Shown: piece after piece, positions 7,535 through 16,628 of the stretch
Position numbering within the stretch: the stretch's first letter is position 1
How the letters are laid out: the number at the start of each line of letters is the position of its first letter
Source: Caryophanon latum
GTDB lineage: Bacteria; Bacillota; Bacilli; Bacillales_A; Planococcaceae
Reading direction: 5' to 3'
Length of the DNA stretch: 64,000 nucleotides
NCBI RefSeq assembly: GCF_001700325.1
Contig: NZ_MATO01000056.1
Span: 24,224 to 88,223 of the forward strand
The notes under the pieces: model-generated
Database searches by the model: none
The model's input: only the letters and a program-made list of their open reading frames with translations
What the model was told of the DNA's origin: nothing
Program-made: the position numbers and the translations under genes

Positions 7535-9529
7535 ATGGAAACGAAATTAACGAAAACGCCTGAAGAAGCGGTGTTCGATCAATATGAGGATTATGCGCCG
7601 GATGAGCAAGCGTTTAATATAAATGGTTTTAATATGAAAGGCATGCATCGCAACGGCACACATTACGACGATAACGGTTATGATATTAACGGCTTTGATA
7701 AAAATGGCTACAATAAAAACGGCTTCAACTTGCAAAAATACAATCGCCAAGGTTATGACATTCATGGCTACGATAAAGACGGTTACAACGAGTGGATGCA
7801 GCATAAGGACGGCTACAATTTAAGCGGTTTCGATATTAACGGCTACGACCGCGAAGGCTTTAATACGCACGGCTTAAACCGTGAATACGTCGATCGCACA
7901 GGCTTCCATAAAAGCGGCAAATACGTCGCCAATTTTGTCGTGCGTCGCAATGAGGAAAAAGCACCGAAGCCATTTTGGGATAGCCAAGGCTTTGATTTTT
8001 GGGGCTACGATGCGACAGGCTTCTCACGCAGTGGCTTCGATCGCTTCGGCTTTAACAAAAACGGCGTGCATCAAAATCGTACATACTATAATTACGGCGG
8101 CTTTGACCGCGAAGGCTTTCATAAAGAAGGACAACCATTTCTTTTAAACGGCTTTAACATGAATGGCATTCATCAAAATGGTACGCTTTATGATGACAAC
8201 GGCTATGACAAAAACGGCTTTGACCGAAAAGGGTTCAATAAAGATGGCTACAACAAGGCAGGCTTCTCTAAAGCAGGGCTGCATCGCAATGGCACACATT
8301 ACGACGATGAAGGCTTTAATCAAAAAGGCTACAACAAGCACGGCTTTGATGCATTAGGTCAGCACGAAAATGGTACGCGCTATGATAACGACGGCTTTGA
8401 TTGCTTCGGCTTAAACGAAAAAGGCTTTAACAAAAATGGCTTGTATGAGCATAAATCGTTCTATGACGACAATGGGCTTGATTGTGACGGCTACAATAAA
8501 AAAGGCTTTAACGAATGGAATCACTATAAAGGTGGATATGACAAGGACGGCTTTGACGTATACGGATACGATCGTGAAGGCTTTGACCGAAAAGGCTTAA
8601 ACCGTCTAAAAATCGACCGCACTGGCTTCAATGAGCAAGGCGAACTTGTTGCACATCCGCATCATTACCGCGTGAACGAGCACACTGCACCGAAAAACGT
8701 ATGGGACGAGGACGGCTTTGATTTTTGGGGCTATGATGCGTCAGGCTATTCGCGTACAGGCTTTAATAAAGACGGCTTTAATAAGGACGGGCTACACCAA
8801 AATGGTACGTATTTTAATTACGGTAACTTTGCATCAGATGGCTTCAATCGCGAAGGCTTTGATAGCGAAGGGTTCAATCGTGGCGGTTATGATCAAGAAG
8901 GCTACGACCGCGACGGCTTTGACAAAACTGGCTACAACCGTGAAGGCTATGACCGCGATGGATTAGATACGAACGGCTTCGATAAAGATGGCTTTAACAA
9001 GGACGGCTACAATCGCGAAGGCTACAATCGTGAAGGCTTCAATATTCAAGGCTATGACAAGGACGGCTTCGATGTGTTCGGCTTCGATAAAAATGACTAT
9101 GATAAAAATGGCTACAACCGCGAAGGCGAGCAGTACGTTGACCCAGGCATTACGCCATTAGCTGACGAGCATAACATGACGTACGAAGATTTAAAATGGC
9201 AGTTAAATGAAGCGGAGCAACTAATTGAGCTTAACAAATTCGATGCGGCCAACTGCATGCTTCATACAGCTGTAACGCTTTATGCAGAAGAGCTTCACCG
9301 TCGCCTTGATACAGTACAATCGTTCGACATTAGCACATCGGCATTACTCGTATTTTTACATTCACAAGATCAACTAACAAACGATGCATTAAAAGTATGT
9401 AACAGCATTCTTGACATGGCGCAGCATAGCCTACAAACAGGCAAGCACGAGCGCACGACGAACGCGGTTAACACGAAGCAGGCGTTTTATGCATTAAAGC
9501 AATTAATTCAATATTCGTTTACTAGCTAA
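7535..9529 (+). CDS. Large G(F/Y)(D/N) pentapeptide-repeat protein
   Basis: This encodes 664 residues, of which about 40-545 are dozens of five-residue repeats of the form G-(F/Y)-(D/N)-x-(D/N/E), such as DGFNKDGYN and EGFD. These are interrupted by irregular blocks of the type HRNGTHYDDNGY and by two long similar segments containing GFDFWGYDATG (about residues 160-210) and GFDFWGYDASG (about 390-440). The last about 110 residues are a non-repetitive helical domain (EDLKWQLNEAEQLIELNK onward). There is no signal peptide or membrane segment, so it seems cytoplasmic. The start at 7535 follows AAGGAAGTGA. The repeats could form an extended solenoid rich in aromatic and acidic groups; function unknown. 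It is flanked by terminators and stands alone. Confidence 0.85.
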   Translation: METKLTKTPEEAVFDQYEDYAPDEQAFNINGFNMKGMHRNGTHYDDNGYDINGFDKNGYNKNGFNLQKYNRQGYDIHGYDKDGYNEWMQHKDGYNLSGFDINGYDREGFNTHGLNREYVDRTGFHKSGKYVANFVVRRNEEKAPKPFWDSQGFDFWGYDATGFSRSGFDRFGFNKNGVHQNRTYYNYGGFDREGFHKEGQPFLLNGFNMNGIHQNGTLYDDNGYDKNGFDRKGFNKDGYNKAGFSKAGLHRNGTHYDDEGFNQKGYNKHGFDALGQHENGTRYDNDGFDCFGLNEKGFNKNGLYEHKSFYDDNGLDCDGYNKKGFNEWNHYKGGYDKDGFDVYGYDREGFDRKGLNRLKIDRTGFNEQGELVAHPHHYRVNEHTAPKNVWDEDGFDFWGYDASGYSRTGFNKDGFNKDGLHQNGTYFNYGNFASDGFNREGFDSEGFNRGGYDQEGYDRDGFDKTGYNREGYDRDGLDTNGFDKDGFNKDGYNREGYNREGFNIQGYDKDGFDVFGFDKNDYDKNGYNREGEQYVDPGITPLADEHNMTYEDLKWQLNEAEQLIELNKFDAANCMLHTAVTLYAEELHRRLDTVQSFDISTSALLVFLHSQDQLTNDALKVCNSILDMAQHSLQTGKHERTTNAVNTKQAFYALKQLIQYSFTS

Positions 9530-9540
9530 TAAGCAAGTAA

Positions 9541-9589
9541 AAGGAGTGTATGAAATGTCATCGAGACGTTTCGTACACTCCTCTTTTTT
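9541..9589 (+). terminator. Intrinsic terminator
   Basis: AGGAGTGTATGAAATGT pairs with ACGTTTCGTACACTCCT with few mismatches, followed by CTTTTTT, just after the repeat-protein gene. Confidence 0.8.
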
Positions 9590-9620
9590 GTTCGGTAGCT
9601 ATATATATTTTAGCCTTTTA

Positions 9621-9803
9621 TCAGGTCTGTTGATACGCCACTTTTATACAGCTGAATCACTTGTTTTGAACAGCGAAATGGGAATTATTGCTGTTTTGTA
9701 GGCTCTTCCCCATAACTTGGGGTTGCTTTTCACGTCGAGGCAGGCTTTCCGCGGGCGCGAGCCGCAATACGTGCCCTGCCAATTTAATGGCTAATCAACA
9801 CGC
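9621..9803. repeat. Composite intergenic repeat
   Basis: The element starts TCAGGTCTGTTGATACGCCA and ends near AATGGCTAATCAACACG. It contains GTTGCTTTTCACGTCGAGGC, shared in inverse orientation with the element at 52921-53022. Its first part matches 30889-30990 and, inverted, 847-879 and 11905-11946. The remaining gap 9804-10033 is AT-rich and shows no convincing gene. A reading frame across the repeat (9688-9945) has no ribosome binding site and no protein-like composition. Confidence 0.7.
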
Positions 9804-10033
9804 GTGGCCTTTTATTATTCCGCTCCTCATTGTTCGCTACAGCGCGAATATGAAGTCCGCAAAAGTTCGTCTAATGTTCAAGCGTGTTAAAAATGTTTGT
9901 TCACTACTATCAACCATTTATTACACAACTGTAATTTTCAATTAATTTACTTTCCTCCAAAAATATATTACTATAAAAAATGTACTTTAAATTGAGTATA
10001 TGACGTTTTCAGAAATGGTAGGTATTTGAATCA

Positions 10034-11179
10034 ATGAATTTTAAAAAGTTTTCACGGCATCAAGGATTTGGTGCATCTATATTTATGGGTATTTTTTATG
10101 CGGTTGCGATGCTAGTCATTTTTTTAATAGGCTACACGGCACTTCCTGGACAGATGGATGAGTTACATATTGCTATTGTCAATGACGATAACGGAAGCAA
10201 TGGTGAGAAAATCGCGGAGCAGTTAGAGGAAAGCTTGCCATTTCATATCGAATTAGGCGACACATATGAGCAGGCGCTACAAAAATTAAAAGATAATGAC
10301 GTATCGCTATTAATTCATATTCCATCGCACTTTTCACGTAATATTATGAGCGGTGAATCCGCTGAAATTAACTTTACAGTTAACGAAGCGTCTGCCACGA
10401 TGGTATCTTCATCGATGAGCTCGATCGTAAATGAAGTCAATGCGCAATTAAGTGCGAGCTTTTCAACACAAACGGCGCAAAGTATTTTAATGAAAATGAA
10501 CGTACCAAAAGAGCAAGCAGCCGAATTATCACAAAAAATCGAAAATGCATATGTCGGCAACTACGTCATCGTCAATGATGTTCCAGATGGTATGCACCAC
10601 ACAATGCTACCGATGTTTTTAGTAATGGCCGCGTATGTCGGTGCGATGATTGCAGCGATGCAACTCGTGCAAGTATATCAGCACAATCGTGGTGAGGCGT
10701 CTCGTTTCCGTTTGTTTACGTACGTACAGCTATCTGCGTTACTCATTGCTGTTGTTTCGACAATTTTTGCGTTAATTACAGCATATTGGATTACAGATTT
10801 AAGCACAGATGTTATGCTACAAGTAGCAGCCCAGCAAGTATTAGTATATATGGCATCGTTTAACGTATGCGCCATTTTCACGTTTTTAGTTGGCGAAGCA
10901 GGTATGATTTTAAACATACCGATCCTTTTAACACAAACGATTGCTAACGGTGCCACGATGCCACGAGAAATGATGTATGGCTATTATGAATTTATGAGTT
11001 ATATTACACCGATGTATCACGCTGTAAACGGATACTTCGCAACGATGTATGGCTCGACTGATGCAGCACCGTTCATTTTAGGACTTGCGGCAGTCGGTGT
11101 CGGCGCGTTACTCATTAACTTACTCGTCGTCACAACATTGCACAAAAAAGCACCGAAACCACGCTCAGTATTAAAATAG
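10034..11179 (+). CDS. ABC-2 type / YhgE-Pip-like membrane permease
   Basis: This encodes 381 residues. One N-terminal membrane helix (about 17-40) is followed by a large extracytoplasmic region (about 41-185, starting LHIAIVNDDNGSNGEKIAEQ) and five C-terminal helices (about 190-365). This is the layout of YhgE/Pip and ABC-2 (DUF3533-like) export permeases, and the VNDDNGS motif after the first helix is characteristic. No ATPase gene is adjacent, as is normal for the YhgE/Pip group. It may export or help resist a small lipophilic compound. The PadR-type regulator downstream, just past a hairpin, probably controls it. Confidence 0.8.
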   Translation: MNFKKFSRHQGFGASIFMGIFYAVAMLVIFLIGYTALPGQMDELHIAIVNDDNGSNGEKIAEQLEESLPFHIELGDTYEQALQKLKDNDVSLLIHIPSHFSRNIMSGESAEINFTVNEASATMVSSSMSSIVNEVNAQLSASFSTQTAQSILMKMNVPKEQAAELSQKIENAYVGNYVIVNDVPDGMHHTMLPMFLVMAAYVGAMIAAMQLVQVYQHNRGEASRFRLFTYVQLSALLIAVVSTIFALITAYWITDLSTDVMLQVAAQQVLVYMASFNVCAIFTFLVGEAGMILNIPILLTQTIANGATMPREMMYGYYEFMSYITPMYHAVNGYFATMYGSTDAAPFILGLAAVGVGALLINLLVVTTLHKKAPKPRSVLK

Positions 11180-11189
11180 AACAAATATG

Positions 11190-11225
11190 AAAAAGCTGCA
11201 ATCTCCCAAGGTTGCAGCTTTTTTA
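11190..11225 (+). terminator. Hairpin terminator between permease and PadR genes
   Basis: AAAAAGCTGCAA and TTGCAGCTTTTTT form a perfect 12-bp stem with a T run. It ends only a few bases before the ribosome binding site of the PadR gene, so it would lower regulator expression from the permease promoter unless read through. Confidence 0.75.
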
Positions 11226-11239
11226 CAGGAGGAAATCGT

Positions 11240-11773
11240 TTGACTATTCAAATTTATATTTTAAGTAAGCTTATAGAACGTGATCATTATCCGTATGAAT
11301 TAAAAAAAGGCTTATCCGAGCCAGTACCTTTTGATAAAATGGCAAACATTACAGAAAGCAAACTATATTACCATTTTGAATCGTTAACGAAGCAAGGCTT
11401 AATTGAAGAGGCTGAGCTCATTAAAGAGGAGCATCGCCCAGATAAACAACTATACACGATTACAGAAAAAGGGCGGCTTGCTTTGCCTCAAAAAATTTAT
11501 GATGTTTTCGAAAAGTCAAAGCAAATGTCCGATCTGATTATCGGGCTCATTTTTATTCAATACGTAGACATTCAAAAAGTAATTACACTCGTACAAGTGA
11601 AAAAAATGGCACTTGAAAATAAACGTGAGACGTTAACAAAAGTGTATGAGAAAACCGTTATTCCTGCACATTTAGAGGAGACGATTCACTTAGCAAATGG
11701 CTATTTTATGGAATCATTACAACGCGAAATTAGTTGGTTTGAGCGTGTTCTTGAAATGCTGCATCACGATTAA
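11240..11773 (+). CDS. PadR family transcriptional regulator
   Basis: This 177-residue protein has an N-terminal winged helix (residues about 1-80) with the PadR signatures YILSKLIERDHYPYELKKGL and SKLYYHFESLTKQGLIEE, then ITEKGRLAL. It ends in a helical dimerisation domain of about 90 residues (Vir_C type). Such proteins repress genes for detoxification or export and are released by small ligands. The start is TTG at 11240, set by AGGAGGAAATCG. It follows the ABC-2-type permease gene, its likely target. A stem-loop terminator follows at 11787. Confidence 0.85.
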   Translation: MTIQIYILSKLIERDHYPYELKKGLSEPVPFDKMANITESKLYYHFESLTKQGLIEEAELIKEEHRPDKQLYTITEKGRLALPQKIYDVFEKSKQMSDLIIGLIFIQYVDIQKVITLVQVKKMALENKRETLTKVYEKTVIPAHLEETIHLANGYFMESLQREISWFERVLEMLHHD

Positions 11774-11786
11774 TAGTAAGTGAAAC

Positions 11787-11824
11787 AGGAGCTGGCGTGC
11801 ATTAATGCGCACCAGCTCCTTCAT
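11787..11824 (+). terminator. Intrinsic terminator
   Basis: AGGAGCTGG and CCAGCTCCT form the stem around a loop that contains the further self-complementary GTGCATTAATGCGC. It lies 13 bases after the PadR gene. Confidence 0.75.
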
Positions 11825-11904
11825 TGTTTAATTTCAAGCGTGTTAAGCAGCGAACGATTTGCCTATGCGATTACTCGTCGCACATAAATTGCTAGAGCTC
11901 GCAA

Positions 11905-11946
11905 CGAAAAGCAACCACAAGTTAAATGGCGTATCAACAGACCTGA
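11905..11946. repeat. Shortened copy of dispersed intergenic repeat
   Basis: CGAAAAGCAACCACAAGTT is followed directly by AAATGGCGTATCAACAGACCTGA. Both ends match the reverse complement of 9621-9745 (CGTGAAAAGCAACC and TGGCGTATCAACAGACCTGA), while the middle is missing. This looks like an internal deletion derivative of the same element. Confidence 0.65.
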
Positions 11947-11955
11947 CATGATCGT

Positions 11956-14124
11956 TTATTTTATTAGTTTTGCTGATTTTACAATGCTGTTAAACACAGT
12001 CGCTTGTTCATCGTAGTACGGCGAATTTTCATCGTCAAAGAAAATGTTAAAGCCGCTTCGGATATAATAATCGTACTTCGAATTGGAAGGAAGCGGCGAC
12101 CAATAACCGCGGAATGACGGATCAGCGCCTTTGTCATACTGGTACAAGTATACCATCGGATGACCTTCCTCGTTGTAAATGTGATAGCCGTAGTTTTCCT
12201 CAATCGTATAATTCGTCACCGCTTCTGGTAGCTCAAACGTTAAACCCCACTCCTCAATTGTGTACGTTTTGTTCTCTACTAGCTCTGGCGGCTCAACAGG
12301 ATTAGTTGGCTCCACGGGCTTTGACGGTTCGACCGGCTTTACGTACGAAGGTTCATTAACCGTTACTTTTACATCTGTCTCTACACTATCGCCTGCTAAA
12401 TTTTTGTACGTAACAGTAATCGTCGCCGTTTGACCGTGCTTCGCTGTATCCGCAATCGTCACTTGCCCATTTCGCGTAACAATTGCTACGTCTCGATTGC
12501 TCGATGAAAACGAAATGAGCGGGTCTGGGAAGGCAAGGTTAACCGTGCCACCTGTTAGCTTATTCCCTGTAACTTTAAGCTTTTTCGATTTGCCGACATC
12601 AATCGTCATATCGTCTGCCTCAATCGAACGAAGCGAGCAAACGAATGCTTGTCCGATTGATTTTGATAAGTCTACCGCTTGTAAATGAAGGATTGGATTT
12701 TTATAATCGCCGACGAAGCCGCTTAAACGAACGCCCGCTGATCCAGTGAGTTCGTAGCACGACAAGTTTCCACTTGCATTAATGCTACCGTATGCTGCAC
12801 CTTCTACACCGCCGAGCCCAAATTGTAGCAACTCTGCTTGAATAGCAACCCCTGCTGCTAAATCTCCATTAATCGAGCCGCTAAATGTATGCAAATGCGT
12901 ATACGGATTAATCGTTGAACGGTTAAAGCTTTCCCAACTATCGTTTATGTGCGTAAAGCCGATATCGACGTTTGTTTCAATTCCTGCTTCAAAGCCGAAC
13001 TCAATCGCGCCTTTTGTGGAAAACTCAATGTATGGGTTGATTGATCCACCGATGACACCTGCAAATTTCGCAGGCACCTCAAGCGGTAACGGCACGCGCT
13101 TTGTTTCCTTTTCAAAGCTATCTAACGTTAATAACAGCTTGTCGAAATTTAAATGAAAGCCCGTCGTAAAACTTAATTGATTCACGTTGCCTTTTGTCAT
13201 ATCTAGTACTAATGCAGGACGAATAAACGTAATGCTGCCGTCGAGTGTATTGTATTTACCATTATCAAATAAATCGTATTTGAAATTTTTAAAAATAACT
13301 TTCGTGCCGACTGCTTTGCCATACGAGTCTTTAAAATCCTCTAGCTTAATGCTTGCTTTAGAGCCGTCTTTATTTTTTAGCACTTTCTCATACGATGTCC
13401 CAAACACAGTGCGTGCTTCTACATCGTCAGTGAATCGGAAATCGTCGGTCGTCATAAACATTTTCTGCGACACATCGACTGTATCGACTACTTCCTCATA
13501 CGTTGGCTCCGCCGTTTCGACGATTATCTTTCCGCCGAGCTCCTGAACCGCTACGACTTTTTTCGCAAAGCCATTTGGTGCTTCCTCTGTCGGTGGGAAA
13601 ATAATGAGCTCATTTGGGTATACGTCGCCAATTTCTCTTTGTTCAAACGTAAATTGCTGATCGGCGGCTACGTAGCTTTTCTCTAAATGCTTTGGCAAAG
13701 TCGTCGTTACGCCTTCATAAATCACGTCATTAAAGCTTTCTTCGCGCACGACAAACGCATTTTCCTCGTCCGTCGTCGTAAACGTAAGCGTCGTCAGTTG
13801 CTGAAGCGCCGTGCCGTCTGTCGATTCTACATCTCGATATATGATGAGCGTATAGTCGCTATTTGGCTCGTACTGCTCAGCTGGCGCAATGACATACACT
13901 TCATGCGGATTTTCTTCATGTAATGCAACCGAGACACCTTTTACGACGTTTCCTTGTGCGTCTTCAATAACAATCGCATCGTCCTGTAACGTATGTACGT
14001 TCACATCGTCACTAAATGTAATTGTAAATATTTTATTCGTCGGCACATCATACGCCGACGCACTGCTTGGCATCGCTGCATAGAAACTTAGCCCAAGCAA
14101 TACACTTAACCATCTTTTCTTCAA
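11956..14124 (-). CDS. Exported multi-domain protein with Ig-like domains
   Basis: This encodes 722 residues with a TTG start set by AAGGGG seven bases upstream. Residues 1-24 are a signal peptide ending SSASA. A bacterial Ig-like (SbsA/Big_5) domain follows (about 27-115, FTITFSDDVNVHTLQDDAIV). A large beta-rich central region of unknown type covers about 130-500. A Big_2-like domain lies at about 505-590 (ending GQTATITVTYKNLAGDS), then a proline-rich linker (VEPSKPVEPTNPVEPP) and a C-terminal domain of about 110 residues. It is probably secreted or surface-attached. It is paralogous to the protein at 61254-63764 over the Ig and central regions, and is probably co-transcribed with the AbrB-like gene 11 bases upstream. 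Confidence 0.8.
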   Translation of the reverse strand: MKKRWLSVLLGLSFYAAMPSSASAYDVPTNKIFTITFSDDVNVHTLQDDAIVIEDAQGNVVKGVSVALHEENPHEVYVIAPAEQYEPNSDYTLIIYRDVESTDGTALQQLTTLTFTTTDEENAFVVREESFNDVIYEGVTTTLPKHLEKSYVAADQQFTFEQREIGDVYPNELIIFPPTEEAPNGFAKKVVAVQELGGKIIVETAEPTYEEVVDTVDVSQKMFMTTDDFRFTDDVEARTVFGTSYEKVLKNKDGSKASIKLEDFKDSYGKAVGTKVIFKNFKYDLFDNGKYNTLDGSITFIRPALVLDMTKGNVNQLSFTTGFHLNFDKLLLTLDSFEKETKRVPLPLEVPAKFAGVIGGSINPYIEFSTKGAIEFGFEAGIETNVDIGFTHINDSWESFNRSTINPYTHLHTFSGSINGDLAAGVAIQAELLQFGLGGVEGAAYGSINASGNLSCYELTGSAGVRLSGFVGDYKNPILHLQAVDLSKSIGQAFVCSLRSIEADDMTIDVGKSKKLKVTGNKLTGGTVNLAFPDPLISFSSSNRDVAIVTRNGQVTIADTAKHGQTATITVTYKNLAGDSVETDVKVTVNEPSYVKPVEPSKPVEPTNPVEPPELVENKTYTIEEWGLTFELPEAVTNYTIEENYGYHIYNEEGHPMVYLYQYDKGADPSFRGYWSPLPSNSKYDYYIRSGFNIFFDDENSPYYDEQATVFNSIVKSAKLIK

Positions 14125-14135
14125 ATCGATTCCCC

Positions 14136-15143
14136 TTACTTTGTGAACATTTTCAGTGCTGGTACAACGAGTAACGACACGACGAGCACGCGAAATAGCT
14201 GAAACATCGTCACGAGCGTCACGTCGGCTCCTGCTGCCATCGCAATGAGCCCCATTTGATCTAATCCCCCTGGAATCGTGCTTAAAAACGCGGTCGTAAA
14301 ATCGATGCTGTAATAGCGCGGAATAATGAGCGCGAGCACGTACGCACTGCCGATATACACAAACGCTGAAATAAAGCCGTATAGCATCACTTTTTTCGAT
14401 AAACGCAAATCCTCTTTTCGCAGCAGCATACCGATAAAGACGCCGATGAGCAGCTGTGCGATATGCAGCGCGTCTGGTGGCAACAGCGGCACACGCATTC
14501 CGAAAATTTGCAACATCATGAGCAAAATGACCGGACCGAGCAAATACCCTGTCGGCACGCGCAACTTATCGGCAATAATGCCCGCGACAAACGACAGCAC
14601 AATCATGCCGAGCAGCTCGACGCTAAACGGAATGTGCTGCGGTGCTTCAGGCATCGCACCGACCGACAGCAGCACCGGCACAATGCTTAATAAGCAAAGG
14701 ACGCGCAACACTTGATAAAACGTAATCATCGTCATATGCTTGCTCTTTTTTTCAGCCGCATATGCCGTAATTTGCGTCATGCCCCCTGGAACGGTACTCG
14801 TTAGCGCCGCGAGTGTATCGACGTGCGTTCGGTGTACAATGAGTTTGCTGAGCGCGACAAACAGCCCGATGTAAAAAACGTTAATGGCAATCATGAGTGG
14901 CAAAAAACCCCGCGCTGCCGCAAACGCATCCGTCGTAAACGAAACACCAATCGAATAGCCTGCTAGCACAAGCCCTAAATTGCGCAGCTCCTTATGCCAC
15001 GCAATCGGAAGCGGTGTCGCTAGCCGCAAAACCATCGTCGTAAATAGCGGGCCGAGCAACCACGGCATCGGCATGTGCAGCCAGTCAAACAGCAGCGCCC
15101 CGATCAGCGCCAAGATGCCTGTTAATAAATAATGTGTAATCAT
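14136..15143 (-). CDS. AbrB-type integral membrane protein
   Basis: This encodes 335 residues with about ten membrane helices in two similar halves. The repeated signature appears as TSTVPGGMTQITAYA near residue 120 and STIPGGLDQMGLIAMAAGAD near 290. This matches the AbrB/COG3180 membrane family, once annotated as ammonia monooxygenase or regulator, for which no firm function is known. The start MITHYLLTG at 15143 is preferred over the ATGs upstream because AAAGGA lies six bases before it. It is followed after 11 bases by the exported Ig-like protein gene. Confidence 0.85.
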   Translation of the reverse strand: MITHYLLTGILALIGALLFDWLHMPMPWLLGPLFTTMVLRLATPLPIAWHKELRNLGLVLAGYSIGVSFTTDAFAAARGFLPLMIAINVFYIGLFVALSKLIVHRTHVDTLAALTSTVPGGMTQITAYAAEKKSKHMTMITFYQVLRVLCLLSIVPVLLSVGAMPEAPQHIPFSVELLGMIVLSFVAGIIADKLRVPTGYLLGPVILLMMLQIFGMRVPLLPPDALHIAQLLIGVFIGMLLRKEDLRLSKKVMLYGFISAFVYIGSAYVLALIIPRYYSIDFTTAFLSTIPGGLDQMGLIAMAAGADVTLVTMFQLFRVLVVSLLVVPALKMFTK

Positions 15144-15196
15144 TCGTAATCCTTTCTTCATAAACATGTAGCCATATTATACACGCATTTGCAGCA

Positions 15197-15232
15197 CAAA
15201 AAAACCACGTGCCTGACGATGCAGTACGTGGT
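15197..15232 (-). terminator. Intrinsic terminator, minus strand
   Basis: On the minus strand ACCACGT, a loop, then ACGTGGTTTTTTT forms a 7-bp stem with a T run, downstream of the esterase gene ending at 15299. Confidence 0.65.
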
Positions 15233-15298
15233 CGTGGAACAAATATGTTTGGCATGATGTACAAAGCTAATGTGATGTGAGATAGCCGCACCATTTTA

Positions 15299-16138
15299 TT
15301 ACGACTGCATCACCTTTGCCATCTTCGCCTGAAACTCGTCATGCGTCATGTTGCCTAATGCGAAGTCCATCGTATACATATATATTTGCTCCGTTTTTGA
15401 ATAATCTGTTTTGACGTTTAAGGCGTCCGCTTCATTCGGCAACGGCTCAAGTACGTGCTGCTTCGTTGCAAACGCCTCGAAATAACGATAGCCAAATTTA
15501 CGCTGTGACGCGGCATCAAGGTGAATGCCATCTAGGTTTGCCGTCAGCCCCTGTGCCGTCACGAAGTAGCAGTGTGGCTGTTCATGAGCGAATCGACGTA
15601 GCTGCGCGTTCACCTGCTCAAATTGCGGCGAATATAGCCCGAAGCCTGTTTTCCCTAAAAAATGCCCAAGCTCGCCGATAATAAGTGGCACCTCTTGAAG
15701 CTGTAGCTCGTGACGAAGCGCCTCGATAATGACGTGTAGCTTGTCGTAATACGTTTCGTGTAAATTATTCATGCTGTCACTTTCGCCTTGGTGCCATAAA
15801 ATACCGGCGATAGTACTCGTTTTCATCGCAAATCGTGCTTGTGCAATCGCGTGCTGAAACAGCGTGCCGTCTGGATGCCATTGATCGAGCGTGCTACCAC
15901 CTTCCGCACAAGGAATGAGCCCGATTTTGTCATTCGGATTTGCGTGAACGTATGCAGCGGCAAATGAAGCGGCTAAGCTCACCCCTGCTACTGGTCGGTC
16001 GTAATTGATCGGCTCGGTCATCATTTGCCATTGACCGTTACGCAGCATGTGGAGACGCTCGTCATAAATCGGCGAAACGTCTGTCAAAAAGCCGCGCCCT
16101 GCCATGTTTGATTGTCCAAGCATTAAAAAAGATTTCAT
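15299..16138 (-). CDS. Sialate O-acetylesterase family (SGNH-type) esterase
   Basis: This 279-residue protein starts MKSFLMLGQSNMAGRG, where GQSNM carries the nucleophilic serine of the SASA (DUF303) carbohydrate esterase family. GILWHQGESDS (about residue 112) is the second block, and DGIHLDAASQRKFG (about 205) carries the catalytic Asp-x-x-His pair. These enzymes remove acetyl groups from sialic acids or xylan-type sugars. There is no signal peptide, so it acts inside the cell. It has its own terminator at 15197 and no sugar-catabolism neighbours, so the natural substrate is open. Confidence 0.9.
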   Translation of the reverse strand: MKSFLMLGQSNMAGRGFLTDVSPIYDERLHMLRNGQWQMMTEPINYDRPVAGVSLAASFAAAYVHANPNDKIGLIPCAEGGSTLDQWHPDGTLFQHAIAQARFAMKTSTIAGILWHQGESDSMNNLHETYYDKLHVIIEALRHELQLQEVPLIIGELGHFLGKTGFGLYSPQFEQVNAQLRRFAHEQPHCYFVTAQGLTANLDGIHLDAASQRKFGYRYFEAFATKQHVLEPLPNEADALNVKTDYSKTEQIYMYTMDFALGNMTHDEFQAKMAKVMQS

Positions 16139-16213
16139 TAGTTATCACCCTTTCGTATAGAAATATCATTTTACATGACAAGCATGTATAATAAAACAAA
16201 AACGAGGTACACT

Positions 16214-16582
16214 ATGCAGCAACTTTATTTTCACCCGACATGGGAGCGCGCGATTAGTGATAAAGACCGCGCCATCATTGAACAGCTGTTTGACGATACG
16301 TACGAGCAAGTCGACGATCTTATCATGAGTCCGACTGTGCGCGCGGCAATCAATCATAAAGGCGAGCTACTTGTGACGGCGCTCGTGCATAATTTTACGC
16401 ATCATAGTGCACGATTTCATGAGCGCAGCGTCTTCGTACAAGCAGGCGACTACGCCGAGGAGCACGTCATGACGATTCCAGAACTTGTCGTTGCGCCGTT
16501 TACGAGCATGCCGTGGACGTTTATTTTTCCACCACCTGCACAACCGATTGTGTTGCAAGACGTCCTTCTTGAAATTGAATAA
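16214..16582 (+). CDS. SLAP domain-containing protein
   Basis: This 122-residue protein has the order WERAISDKDRAIIEQLF, RAAINHKGELLVTALVHN and TSMPWTFIFP expected of the SLAP domain found in Bacillales next to accessory Sec and surface-layer genes. It consists of a small beta-rich domain without a signal peptide. The ATG at 16214 is chosen because ACGAGGTAC precedes it; an earlier in-frame ATG lacks a ribosome binding site. Its molecular role is unknown. It stands alone, ending in a strong terminator shared with the convergent ECF gene. Confidence 0.75.
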   Translation: MQQLYFHPTWERAISDKDRAIIEQLFDDTYEQVDDLIMSPTVRAAINHKGELLVTALVHNFTHHSARFHERSVFVQAGDYAEEHVMTIPELVVAPFTSMPWTFIFPPPAQPIVLQDVLLEIE

Positions 16583-16628
16583 CAAAAGGGTTGGATGTGA
16601 AAATTTTTTCGCATCCAACCCTTTTGAC
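16583..16628. terminator. Bidirectional intrinsic terminator
   Basis: AAAAGGGTTGGATG pairs with CATCCAACCCTTTT, flanked by A and T runs, between the SLAP-domain gene and the convergent ECF transporter gene. Confidence 0.85.

Noticed and set aside
7600..9120. Short-period DNA repeats resembling a CRISPR or satellite array
   Set aside because: The periodicity is 15 bases, fully in frame within one long coding sequence with a ribosome binding site and terminators. There are no spacers.
9688..9945. Open frame of 85 codons on the plus strand
   Set aside because: It lies over the composite repeat, lacks a ribosome binding site and gives a sequence with no protein-like pattern.
15085..15294. Minus-strand frame of 69 codons between the esterase and the AbrB-like gene
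   Set aside because: It spans the esterase terminator and overlaps the AbrB-like gene in another frame; there is no ribosome binding site.
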